Assembly (NCBI RefSeq): GCF_003473485.1
Contig: NC_053046.1
Span: 8,070,001-8,134,000 of the forward strand
Length of the DNA stretch: 64,000 nucleotides
Reading direction: 5' to 3'
DNA from: Medicago truncatula
Lineage: Eukaryota; Streptophyta; Magnoliopsida; Fabales; Fabaceae
Both the position numbers and the translations under genes were made by a program. The notes beneath the pieces were generated by a model. It did no database searches. It saw nothing but the letters and a program-made list of their open reading frames with translations, and was not told where the DNA came from. Below, piece after piece: positions 47,800 to 59,144 of this stretch. How positions within the stretch are numbered: the stretch's first letter is position 1; every line of letters starts with the position of its first letter.

Positions 47800-48870
47800 A
47801 TTTCAAAGCACGAACCTATAGCTCACATAATTGTTGAACATGGGCAGTAGCTTCGTTAGATAATGCACAAGAGATACCCAACTAATGCAAGATGGAGAAC
47901 CAAACTTTTGAAAAAATGCCACATTTGAAAATATAAAAAAATGCGATAAATTTTCTTCAAGATCACATCCATTAATGCATAAACACAAACCATGAGAAAT
48001 AATGCCAAGTTATCTTTTGTTGGAAGACAAAAAGACACCTTCATCGAAACCGAATTACTCCAAATAATATCAAGATTTTGTGGGCAATCAAGAATAGAAC
48101 CTTCCCTTTGAGATAGGAGTTTATAAGCTCATTTGTGATTTGATTGTGTACTTGTCATTAAGTTCAATCTTCCAAGACCATTTGTCAATAACATTAGACT
48201 GCAAAAAAACATTATCTAGTACTAATATGCATTCATGTTGCGAATTCTCTTTCCAAACAAACAAAGGTCTCCTCCAACGTCACACATTCCCATCAACAAC
48301 AGACCATCCCCTCATATGCATCTCCGCTACATTAACATTAGGATAAACTATAACCATAAAGTGTTTATGATATTGATCCTTAAGAGGGCACCATCCATTG
48401 AAGGATTATTGTTAAGAGTCCCACATCGGTTAGGAGTTGGCCTGACAATTTGTTTATAAGTGGGGCAATCCTCACCTCACAAGCCGGTTTTGTGGGGTTG
48501 TGTTAAGCCCAACCACGATTTCTAATATGGTATCAGAGCCTCTTCACGATTCTTTGGGCCACCTGTTATCAGGTTTCCGTTATCGGGCCACCCGTCATTT
48601 ATGTTCACGCTTCAGATGTGTAATCCTGAGCGTGAGGGGGGGTGTTAAGAGTCCCACATCGGTTAGGAGTTGGCCTGACAATTTGTTTATAAGCGCAGAC
48701 AATCCTCACCTCACAAGCCGGTTTTGTGGGGTTGTAAATCCTTCCACCAAGTCGAAGTGTTGCCTCCACTATCAAAGATAACACCCTTAACCGTCTCATA
48801 CTTATGAGCCAACGCCTTTAACCATAAACCATCCTCCTCCGACCTTAACCTCCAATAGAGCTGTCAAATG
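47800..48870 (-). pseudogene. L1-type LINE remnant with zinc-binding RT domain, split by a TRIM
   Basis: The minus strand retains recognisable pieces of the C-terminal part of a plant LINE reverse transcriptase: an RPLFVWKEN segment (about 48245-48290), VSFCLPTKDNLA (about 48020) and the zinc-binding signature CLCINGCDLEENLSHFF (about 47930-47985). It is broken by frameshifts and stops. Beyond the TRIM, about 48740-48870, another fitting piece (LRSEEDGLWLKALAHKY, then GGNTSTWWK) lies upstream in LINE order, so the TRIM landed inside the LINE. Confidence 0.75.
48410..48735 (+). mobile_element. TRIM retrotransposon, 326 bp, nested in LINE
   Basis: LTR 1 (48410-48527) starts TGTTAAGAGTCCCACATCGG and is followed at once by the initiator-Met tRNA binding site TGGTATCAGAGCC (48528-48540). 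A ~95-bp non-coding middle then ends in a polypurine tract (GTGAGGGGGGG, about 48632-48642). LTR 2 (48643-48735) is cut short by about 25 bp. It encodes no protein. Both LTRs contain a GTCCCACATCG motif and a TTTATAAG box 24 nt apart. Same family as the remnant at 31130-31475. Confidence 0.88.
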
Positions 48871-49742
48871 GATTGGTTTAGTCCAGTCCGGTCCGAAAAG
48901 CCCTACTACATGCTAAACTGGCCTTATCTTATCTTTTTGATTGAAGCTAAATTTTATCCCTATAAATCCAATAAACCTTGCCAACCTCACAATCACCCTC
49001 ATAAGGAAACTAATTACTACAAAGATCGGTTTGTTTTTCAATGTGTCATTATTTTCTTGTAAGATAAGTGTGTTGTTTTTTGCGATTGGAGAAAAAAAAA
49101 AGGACCATTTGTTATTGTGGAACAGAGGAAATGATATTTATATGAAGTAGGTAAAATGGTCTCGAATAAAAGGATGCAAAGAGTAAAAAATACCAAAAAT
49201 TTGTTGGAGAATGAAAATAAAATAGGAAAAGAATAGAAGTACGATCAGGACGTGGTGGCGCTGTGTTCCCTCCATTGCCACATAATCTTGGAGGCCACAT
49301 GATTAATTCCATGGAAATTCGATCAAGTTACCTCTTTTTCAACGTCCCAAATCTCTCTACGTCAATAAAATAATGACACAAATTGATTTGTTCATCTATC
49401 CACAATTACAAACACACATGTGACTTTATTCCAAAAACATTAGTATAAAATTATTGGATATAATAGTGTTAATTTTTTAAGATATTGTTAACGAGTGCAT
49501 CAGGACACTCTTTAAAAATTTTAAAATAATAATTTTAAAAAGGTTAAATATTACGATTTCTCATGCATTGATTTCATAAATATTTTTTTTAAAAAAAAAG
49601 TTGTTATTTAAAAATCAAATATTACAATTTCTCATGTATTGATATTACACAAGTATTTAAAAAAATATATTGTTATTTCAAGTTCTTAAAAATGCCACAA
49701 AGTCAGTTGACATTTTCTTTTTTTAATATATCATTATAGCAG

Positions 49743-49835
49743 TACTCACTTCGTTCTAAAATGTAAGCAAAAATTAATTAACAAAAAATAATGTTGACAC
49801 ATTTTTGCTTACATTTAAGACAAAAAAGGGAGTAC
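49743..49835. mobile_element. Very short MITE, about 90 bp
   Basis: 'actcacttcgttctaaaatgtaagcaaaaa' on the left mirrors 'tttttgcttacatttaagacaaaaaagggagtact' on the right. The outer part resembles the CTCCCTC termini of the Stowaway-like family. Confidence 0.55.
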
Positions 49836-50466
49836 TCTATATGTTCCATATTACAAGACCTACAAATTATACGGATGTCAAGAGTGTTTTCTTTCTCAAG
49901 CATTAAGAGATTTAACGTGAAAATTTTATCTTGAAAATTGTGCAAAATTATTTTTACTCCCTCTGTCTCATATTTGAGTTTTACACAAATATTAAGGGAA
50001 TGATTATTAGTGTTGATTTCAAGAATAAAATATGAGTCATTTACTAAAACATCATTATTAAGTATAGTTTGTGAAGTAGTTATAGAGGAAGGAAATGTAG
50101 TAAATAGAGGTATGTTTGTGGAAAAAATAATAATAAATGTTGTATTAGTATTATAAAAATGATAAATAAATTGAAACAAAAAAAAAAGTAAAGATGATAT
50201 AGGAGTATATATAATTTTTGTTACAAATTAATTTGTTAATAAATACTTTTTATTTTATATTACGTTCGTCCGTATATATAAGACCATTTTGCCAAAATTA
50301 CGGGAATTAAGAAAGTTGATATTTGTATTAAATTTGTTTGTAATCCCTATTGGTTTTACAATTTTATCATTTAGGATAAAGAATTAGTTATGTTTTCAAC
50401 ATGTTATTTATTGATGATTGAAAAAAAAAATGTATGATAAATAAGAGTATGTAAGTAAAGAAGTAA

Positions 50467-50869
50467 TTAATGTTGTTGGAAATAGAAAATTGATCTTATA
50501 AAAAGGGACAAAAATAAAATTCTCAAAAGAGTCTTATAATAAGAGGTGAAGATAGTAGAAAGCAAGCTCACAACAAGCTGCGCCACTAGGCTTTTTTGGA
50601 TGGCAAAATCAATCATCGCAAAACAACATTTACGACCTAGAAGACATGACATTGATATGCATGAATCTTTAAACTCTACGTAGAAGGTCAACAACCTCTA
50701 GTGGAAGGAAGTTGAAAGTGTCACAAACAAATGGTATAAAAGCATGTAAATTGTCACAACACGTTTTCTCATGTTTGACCATTTTACTTGATGCAGCGTT
50801 TAGGGATGCATGTCCTACTATTAAAGTCCCGACTCTTAATCCCACAAGTGGTGAAACCCCAGAAAACAT
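50467..50869 (-). pseudogene. Retroelement-derived coding fragment
   Basis: Minus-strand frames read SGVSPLVGLRVG, NAASSKMVKHEKTC, HAFIPFVCDTFNFLPLEVVDLLRRV and then, after a frame change, FAIQKSLVAQLVVSLLS. From memory this series recurs in plant genomes, linked to retroelements and often mis-annotated as part of genes. It is broken by a shift near 50690. I cannot name the element class with certainty. Confidence 0.5.
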
Positions 50870-51709
50870 CTTACTTTAAAATCAAATTGATGGTTTTCAA
50901 TTTTCTTTGAGAAATTATAACGACAAAACTAGAGATCAAAATGACTAAAAATAATGGAATGAAGATAAAAGAGACAAGGAGTCACGAAAAGCAGCGGGTT
51001 TTCCGGTAGAAAAGGACGAAGGAACATAAAGTAATATCTTTACACACGTGGAACAATCTGAAGCATACAATAAACTCTGAAAACCCTAGCGACCGTTAGA
51101 TGAAATGAATAACATCCATTCCATTAGAATGTTTTTGAGTAAAAGTGGAGTCTAGCTAATACCTTACACTGTCTGTGAGATTGGTTTGTAAGATCGATGT
51201 TTCCAACAATACATAACCACAGAAAAAACTTAAAGACACAAAAGAAGCAAAGTGCTCGGAACTCAAAAAAGCTCTTAAAATTAAACACACACTCTCTCTC
51301 AGAACAGAAGAATAATGAAAGCTCTTAAATTAGAGTGAGACAGAGAAGTGGGCGTGGCGGCGTTTGCAGTTCTGTTTCTGTGCTTCTTTGTTTCTTGTCT
51401 ACAAAACAAACATAAACGAGTTCAATGCGTGATTTATCACTATGTTCCTCAACCAACTAACCAAACCTTCAATTCTTTACCCTAGTAGTTAATGTAAGTG
51501 TAACAAATATATCTAGAGAGAGAGAGAGAAACAAATATATATTTACACTCACGTACGTACACAAAAACCATATATTTCAAGTGAATTTGTGGTTAAATTT
51601 GATTGGTTGTTATTTATTTATCTAAACAAAATAAGTATACATATATATAGATCGAGGTTTTTTTTTTTCTTGATATGGATTTTCGTTCAGGGTTTGGAAT
51701 AGTAGTAGT

Positions 51710-53216
51710 ATGGCTGGTTTATTTTCATTAGGAAGAACTGAAGAAGAAAACCAACAGAATAATAATCCAACAACAGAATTCTGGTATAATAAGAATGATG
51801 ATTCTGTTGTTTCTAATAATTCATACCGTGGTTTTGAGATTTGGAACCAACATCAACAACAACAGTTGTTTTCTTTACAACAACCTCAACAACAAGATCT
51901 TTACTCCTCTGGTGTTGTGTTAGGAGTGGGACCTACTAATAGGGTTTGTTCTTCTGATGAGAATAGATCTACTGTGTTTATAGGAAGTGGAAGTGGAAGT
52001 ATAAGTTGTCAAGATTGTGGGAATCAAGCTAAGAAAGATTGTCCTCATATGAGATGTAGAACTTGTTGTAAGAGTAGAGGTTTTGATTGTCAAACTCATG
52101 TTAAGAGTACTTGGGTTCCTGCTGCTAGAAGAAGAGAAAGACAACAACAACAACAACAACAACAACTTTCTGCTCCTAAATCATTTCAACAACATGGAGA
52201 TATTGTTCCTCAAAATAGACACAGAGATCTTAACAATAACAATTCCTCTTTAGCTTGCACTCGTTTACCTACAAACCGTTCACTCACTCTCCCTTCAGCA
52301 GGTATATTATATCGTATGTTCATTTTGTTCCTATTATTGTTGTCTTTTATTGTGTTGTCACTTTTGATCTATGACTATATACATATTTTCATATATTACT
52401 GAAACTTCTGAAAAAGATAAGTGAAGGTACCGAGAAAGTTTTGGAAGAGAATATAGATTGCGTGTGTAAAACAAAATTTCTGTTAGACTTTTTCTTTTCC
52501 AAAACAGTGTTGTTCTGACGAATGAATGGGATCAGTGACAGGGAAGAAGCTGTTACTGTTAGTTTCTGTAGTACTACTGTTCTCTTTCTTTTCCAACAAC
52601 AACACTCACTCTTCCACAAACCAACAACACTTTCACAGCTTTCACCTTTTCTTTGTTCATATATGTCACATCTTATCATGTCTGAGTATGATGCTTTCTC
52701 ACAGATACATGAATTATTCAATAAATTTATGTTTGTTTTTGTTAAATATCCATCATGGTATGTATATACATGTTTACCTAACTAATAGTTTGTTTGCTTC
52801 TGTTCAAAATATGTTAATTAACATAAAAAAAAAAAGGGTTATTGGATGAGATGAATTTTCCAGCTGTGGTGAATTCTCCAGCAGAGTTCAGGTGCGTGAG
52901 AGTTAGCTCAGTTGATGAGAACGAAGAAGAGTATGCATATTCAACGGCTGTAAACATTGGAGGGCATGTTTTTAGAGGAATTTTGTATGATTATGGTCCA
53001 GATCATGGGAGTAATAGTTACAATATGGCTGCCGGAAACGCCTCTAATTCTAGTGGTACAGCCCTTGAAGGGGTGGTTGAGCCCTTAAACCTTATCTCAG
53101 GTGTCCCTGCTAGTGGTGTTGGGGAAATTGTTGATCCTTCTTCTTTGTATCCAGCTCCACTTAATACCTTCATGCCTTCTAGTGGTACGCAATTCTTCCC
53201 CCACCCAAGATCTTGA
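51710..53216 (+). CDS. SHI/STY/LRP1-family (SRS) transcription factor
   Basis: Two exons, 51710-52301 and about 52837-53216, give 323 residues. Exon 1 holds the family RING-like zinc finger with exact spacing: C100, C103, C111, C116, C119, C120, C127, followed by the basic [13 protein letters not shown] nuclear motif and a glutamine run (144-152). Exon 2 holds the IGGH dimerisation domain ([18 protein letters not shown], then [19 protein letters not shown] about 238-241) and a Ser/Gly/Pro-rich tail. Such factors activate auxin-synthesis genes (YUCCA) and shape gynoecium, leaf and lateral-root development. Exon 1 ends in phase 1 at GCAG|GTATAT. The exon 2 acceptor fitting the phase (AAAAAG|GGTTATTG at 52836) follows an A-run rather than pyrimidines, so the exact junction is the least sure part. 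Confidence 0.9.
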
Positions 53217-53311
53217 ACAAATTTTTCATCATTCAGAGCCTAAAGAATTTAGGATAAAACAAAAACATATTTTAATTTTTTGTATTTTATCATTTAATTT
53301 ACTGTATTCCT

Positions 53312-53334
53312 TTATTATTATTATTATTATTATT
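53312..53334. repeat. (TTA)n microsatellite
   Basis: Seven to eight TTA units about 100 bp after the stop of the SHI/STY gene, probably in its 3' leader region. Confidence 0.85.
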
Positions 53335-53701
53335 TTACAGCTTTTTCTAATCATTTCACAGTCTTGTAGACTGTAGTGGACTAGTGCAGGTAACTTAATT
53401 TGATGATGTTATGAGAAAAACTCAAATCCATATTAAAAGAAATAAGATTTGAATCGAGTTTATAAAGTAAGATGTGTCGAATTATATAGGACATTTTATA
53501 AGAATTTAGGGTTAAGATGTTCTCCCTTTCTTTAAAGAAATCAAGAATTTTATTTGTTTGGGAGATAAACACAAATAAAAGATAGATTTACATTTTTGGC
53601 ATTGATTTCAACTATTGAGAAAATATAGAAAATTATCACATTTAGGGCAAAAAACCACTACTATTTGGAGACAATTTTCATATATATTAATAAATTATAA
53701 T

Positions 53702-53884
53702 AGGGTTTTTCTATCATGTGCAAATTTGCACATGATAAGAAGTTTAAAGTAGTAACTTTGACTTGGAACTTGTGCATTTTATATTAATTATGTAGATTTT
53801 TAATAATTAATTGTTGGTTTCAATAAAAAGTTACTATTTTTAGTTGCCTTAACATGTGCAATATTGCACATGTTAGACAATCCC
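53702..53884. mobile_element. hAT-like MITE, 183 bp, with two hairpin palindromes
   Basis: Flanked by ATTATAAT on both sides (53694-53701 and 53885-53892), an 8-bp duplication as made by hAT elements. The ends are AGGGTTTTTCTA and the inverse TAGACAATCCC. Just inside the left end is the perfect palindrome CATGTGCAAATTTGCACATG, and just inside the right end a 24-bp perfect palindrome built on CATGTGCAATATTGCACATG. Confidence 0.75.
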
Positions 53885-55333
53885 ATTATAATATAATTAA
53901 GGGTCATGCTAAGATGTGTCGTATAATTAATATACATATAATATAAATTTTTCATCTTTCAATATAAATTAGTAATATTGCTTAGGAATATATTTGGAGA
54001 AAAGTAAAAACATATATAGTAATTTGAAAGAGTGTTTATATTTACGAACACCTTATTCTCGAATGGCGTTTATATAAATGTATTATGTGTATGACTAACA
54101 TGATGTGTGTTACTCTTTATAATTTAAAGGACCAAATAAAAAGAATGCTTTTTCTTTTATTTGATCCTTTAAATTACAAAGTTTAGACTATTTTGTCCTC
54201 AAGATTTTATTTTATTTTATGTTGATCACTTAACTTATAAATATTAAATACTTTGATCATATTTAAGTTATAAACTTAAGACACTTTAGTTATTTATATT
54301 AGATAATAAAATATCTTAATATTTGTAATTAAAGGATGAAAGGATTCATCATTCCTAACTTAAGGGATCAAAATAAAATGAAATTTTTCTAAGAGACCAA
54401 ATTATATAATTTTGTAACTTAAAAGGTCTAATATGAAAGGAGACAAACTTAAAAAAAGCAGAGCCAAGTCTAAAAATAACTTAACCAACAAAAAGTGTAA
54501 TTAATTTTGCCCATTATCAATTCCATCTCTTTAATTTTTTTATGATAAGGATGACTAGCTAGCTAGCTATCGCTTTTTAATTGGTTTCTTTATTTTTCTT
54601 TACGGTATATAGTGGACATGATCTGGCTCTATATTGTTGTGTACTAAATCTTTTTTGTATTTTATATTATTTTTGGGTTGATATTTTCTTTCATGTTGAA
54701 TTTCTATCACATTTTCTTGTTGGTTTTCAACTTCGAATCTGCTTTTTCCCCCGTTTATCCGTGTGATTGCCGGTTTGAAATTTAAATAAAATAAAAACAT
54801 AGTTTTGATCATTATAAATTTATAATTGTACATATTTTCAATTTAATTTTCACATGTAGCGTAATGGGAAAGTCCAACCACGCATGAGTATTATTAAAGT
54901 TTATAAGGTGAAATATCTCCTTCTGACCTTGCACAGTTTTGACGTTGATTACGGGAATGTTGCTTATCAATGTGTTGATATATTTTTGTGTCAAAAAAAA
55001 AAAGTGTTGATATATTTAATGCACATGCAACAAAACTATATACGTATTTAGGGGAACACTCGAATTTTTTCATCCATGGAGTACAACATGTATTTGGGAT
55101 AATTGAAAACAGTTTGATCAATGGAAGACTATAACAAGTAAAACAAAACGAATGGCTATAAGATGTGTCAGCATTTTCCGTAACCTATTGATGCAACATG
55201 TTCCCCAACTCAAACTACATTTCTTTATTTATTTATTTTTTTGGTCAAGACTCAAACTACATTTCTATACCTTCATAATCTTTTGCTACATAATCTTTAG
55301 ATATATATCACGGTTCATGACTAATTAAACTTT

Positions 55334-55815
55334 AGGTTAAATATGTTTTTGGTCTCTATAAATATGTCAATTTTTCGTTTTAGTCCCTCTAAAATTTTAC
55401 TTCAACATTTAGTCCCTATAAAATTTTCAATCACTACTTTTGGTCCCTATTTTTTAATGAAATTATGCAGAAATATGTAAAATATTCTAAAAAAAAATTC
55501 CTTTAAAAAATTAGAATTTTTTTAACAAAACACAAATTAAATATGAATTTTTAACCGTAAAAGATATAATAATTCATATTAAATTCATGTTTTGTTCAAA
55601 AATTCTGAATTTTTTTTGGAGTGATTATTATAATATTTTAAATTTTTCTGGAAAATTTTATTAAATAATATGAATTCTACATATGAGTTTACTTTAAAAG
55701 AGGGACCAAAAGTGAAGATTGAAAATTTTATAGGGACTAAAAATGGAAGGAAAATTTTAGAGGGATTAAAACGAAAAGTTGATATATTTATAGGGGCCAA
55801 AAACATATTTAACCC
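55334..55815. mobile_element. MULE-type MITE, 482 bp, with 9-bp target duplication
   Basis: Exact TTAAACTTT duplications flank it (55325-55333 and 55816-55824). The ends begin AGGTTAAATATG and finish CATATTTAACCC. Each arm, about 125 bp, holds three 'agtccct'/'agggact' words ('ttggtctctataaatatgtc', 'ttagtccctctaaaatttta', 'ttagtccctataaaattttc' and their inverses). Non-coding. Confidence 0.9.
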
Positions 55816-56059
55816 TTAAACTTTTTATATAATATTGTGACTATCATTTTATTTTATTTTATTAAATCGCATGGTTGATATTTGAAGAGAGAGAGAGATG
55901 TAACCCTTAAACGGGAATTAGAAATGTACGAATTTTTTTTTCCAGATTGCTGGACTAATCTCTTCAAAGTGTATGGATTTTTTCTTATTGTAACAGATTG
56001 AGTGCCTCTTATATTCATTTAAATAAACATGATTTTAAAAAGAAAAAAAAAGACTAAAA

Positions 56060-56110
56060 AAAAATCTTGTCTAATCACTACTAAAAAAAGTTAAATTAGA
56101 GAAAAAATTA
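56060..56110. mobile_element. Single CACTA-like terminus
   Basis: CACTACTAAAAAAAG at 56077 resembles the 5' tip of CACTA transposons and is followed by 'ttaaattagagaaaaaatta', similar to the element at 58985. No matching opposite end was found nearby, so this may be a solo remnant. Confidence 0.4.
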
Positions 56111-56459
56111 CAAAGAAAAAAACATGAAAAAATGATTATTTTTTCAATTGCACCATCTAATTATAATTAATATAGTGTTCATTGTTCTGAAAGCATACAC
56201 TCCTACTCCAGTTTCCAAATTGAGAAACACAACGATTATTAGGAAAAATTACTATTCTTTTTCTTCTATTCATCACATTTCTTAGTAAACGACATTTATT
56301 TTAAAATAAAAAGAACAAAATTGAAACTAAACAAAGTTGAATGTATTTAATATGAACCTTTCAAAAATAATTTAAAAATCGAAACTAAAAATGAACATTT
56401 ACTTACCTACTCACCCTTTTTTTTTTTTTTGGAGGTTTATGACTTTTGGCTTTTTTATG

Positions 56460-56625
56460 TGAAATAATATTGTACAACTATTGAAATAACATTTTCTCTC
56501 ATAACCATATTGTGTTCATACTTTCTTTTTATTGTTTTGGTTTTTGTGTCAATATTTATCTTTCTTTATTTATTTAGTTGTTCGAGAAGTTGTCTCGAAA
56601 AATGATTGATCAAATAACATAGAAT
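56460..56625. repeat. Dispersed inverted-ended repeat, copy 3 (most diverged)
   Basis: 'aataatattgtacaact' at the left and 'tgattgatcaaataaca' at the right, with the shared interior 'ttctctcataaccatatt' and 'ttttgtgtcaatattta'. Related to 37933-38098 and 47380-47562. Confidence 0.5.
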
Positions 56626-57686
56626 ATCTCTTTTGTTATAAGCAAAGATGATCATATCATGACTTCTGACTGATAATAGATGTAGCTACATTTCCAGAAA
56701 GCCACATACTTATGAGTTAGGAAGAAAATGAATGAAAAATTGAATAAATTGGGACTGGAAATCTGGATTGCATCAAATTCCGTCCTTCTTGATTCCTTTG
56801 ATTCACCTCTGTTTTTTTGGGAGCTTCACTACTAGGATTTGATTAGTTAAGATTTAAGATTAAGAATATGTCTTATGTTGGGTGGATTAATTTGACACTT
56901 ACTATTTATGGACGGTGAGTTTAACATTCTCCTTAATATGTTGGGTGTTCTTTGATATAGTGATGTTGATTCCATTTTGTTACTTATGTTTTTTTTTTTG
57001 ACACAATGCTTTTATTTTTATTTTTTTTATACTATGATCTTTACTTACTTATGCTTGTACATGTCCCCTGTAAAGTACTAGCATAGAATTCATCAAGAAA
57101 CTACTAGTAACCAAATCTGAATGCTATTAGTTTTTGTGTGAAAATGAGTTTGAAAATGTCTTAGCAAATTGTAATCAACGATGTTAAGAGAAATTTTAAT
57201 AAAATATTTAAAAAGATTAATCTTTTTTATCATTATATACAATTTTTTATTATAATTGATAAGAGTTCACGTTTAGATTTTTTTGCGAGGTCCATATATA
57301 AGACAAACCACACACAAAAGGGCATGTTTTCTCTATAAAAAAAAACAAAGGGCTGATTTATTGTTTTATGTAAGCAAACCAAAATAAATGACCAGAAAAA
57401 TAATCTATCATCCGTAAAATCTCATATAGGGGTGAGAGATTATGTTGAGTTAGAGTTTACAAGACTTAAGTATATGGTTGAAAAATTCAAGTCATAAATC
57501 TAGCTTGTAGTTTGTCATGTGCTTATTTTTAACAAACTTACATTCTCAAAAGCTTGATTTGAATAGTTAGGCAAAATAAATTTTATATAAAGGTATTTAA
57601 ATAATTAATGACAATAAATACCTCATATATCTTGTCAAAAACAAAAAAAAACCTCATATATACATGCTACACAACTATTCTCTATC

Positions 57687-57995
57687 CAGTGCCCCAGTGC
57701 GGGCACTGGTTAAGAAGCAATAAATAGATGAATCTCAATTGATTTACCTCAATTAATTTGAGAAATAAGTCAACAATTTAATGTAAGAAATAAGTGTATT
57801 GAATACTCTTTAAAAGATAGCCATAAAAGACCCGCAATGATACACGTGCCTGATAACTCAGCAATTTATCTTCCTTCGCCCTCCGCTCTTAAAATAATTT
57901 TTTAACTTTCTTTTATATTTTTAATTAAGGTAAATTAAGTGAGAATAATTTATTTATTGTTTCTTAACCAGTGCCCCGGAACACCGGTTAGCAGC
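57687..57995. mobile_element. MITE with about 40-bp inverted ends
   Basis: The left edge 'ccagtgccccagtgcgggc', then 'actggttaagaagcaataaata', mirrors the right edge 'tatttattgtttcttaaccagt', then 'gccccggaacaccgg'. Interior AT-rich. A target duplication could not be fixed. Confidence 0.65.
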
Positions 57996-58984
57996 ACCCT
58001 TATATGTTTCTAATTCCATCGCTCAATAATCAAATTAGAGATGAAGCTAGAAGGGGCCAGCAGATGTCACGGTTTTCCCCAAAAAAAAATTTTTTTTGCT
58101 AGTATGTTATTGTTGGTTAAAAGACTTTTATAAAAGCCTTTTAAAGTTCCTAAAGTTTGTAAAATATTAACATTAAGAGTAAAATATAAATACGAAGATT
58201 AAAAAAATGCAATAGCATGCTAGTATAAAAAAATGTATAACCAAACATGGATAATAATTTATTAGAAGAAAATGTTATTTTTCTATTTGTTTGACAATAT
58301 TAACCTTGAATTTATCTTATAATTTTTTAACTTTTATATAAGTTGTTTATTTGAAAATTTAATTCCTAGCTCTGCCCCTAAGTTACGATATTAATGTTAA
58401 GAGTATATTTGGATGAAATAATTTTTAAGATAATGTAATTTTTTAGAATAATTCAAATTATTTTGTTTGGAGAATTTTCAAGATAAAGGAATTTTATGAA
58501 ATATTTTGGTAAAGTAAAATATAGGGAATTTCAAATACTATGTAAAAATTAAGAATTTAAAATTCCTTGGTTACTTTAACATATATGAATCTCAAATTGG
58601 TCTTTATAATATACTTTCAAATTTTGCAGATTTATCTATAGTTTTCAAATTGGTTTGTATTTTCATTTATTTTTACTCTTCATATATTTTTAATTTAGTT
58701 CCTCAACCTTCGAAATTTCATAAAAATTGTCCAATAAAGCTTAACAAAGAAGAATTTTTTACTTTATTCAAACAAAATATTTAGAAATGAATGAATTCAA
58801 AAGAAACATTTGAATTGCTCAAAATTTTAATTTTCCTAAATTTTTTAGTTATCACATGTGCATTCATTTGTGTGCCTCCTACTTCAGGGTGAAATATGAG
58901 AATTTAGTAGGTTATATGTGATTTTGAATAAAAGTAAATTAAGGACAATTTTATTTTATTTTTCTCATATTCCATCTCTCGGAT

Positions 58985-59144
58985 CACTACTAGAAAAAGC
59001 AAAATTAGAGAGGGAAATTAGTGACGGAAAAAATGAAATTCCTCACAAATTTCATGGTCGCAAAATTTAGTGACGGAATTAGAGAGGAATTTCATGTTTT
59101 CCCTCACAAAATTTCTCTCACTAATTTTTGTTTTTTTAGTAATG
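58985..59144. mobile_element. Miniature CACTA element, 160 bp, with 3-bp duplication
   Basis: Begins CACTACTAGAAAAAG and ends with an imperfect inverse (TTTTTTTAGTAATG). GAT flanks both sides (58982-58984 and 59145-59147), the 3-bp duplication expected for CACTA. Inside are repeated 'tagtgacgga'/'gagaggaattt' words, typical sub-terminal binding-site repeats. No coding capacity. Confidence 0.8.

Larger units (their letters stand above)
48871..51709. other. Intergenic, LINE remnant to SHI/STY gene
   Basis: No intact gene. Contains a 90-bp MITE-like pair (49743-49835), a second 'actccctctgtctcatatt' end near 49955, and a retroelement-derived fragment (50467-50869). The last 0.5 kb before 51710 is the probable leader of the transcription-factor gene and includes a GA tract (51517-51531). 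Confidence 0.5.
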
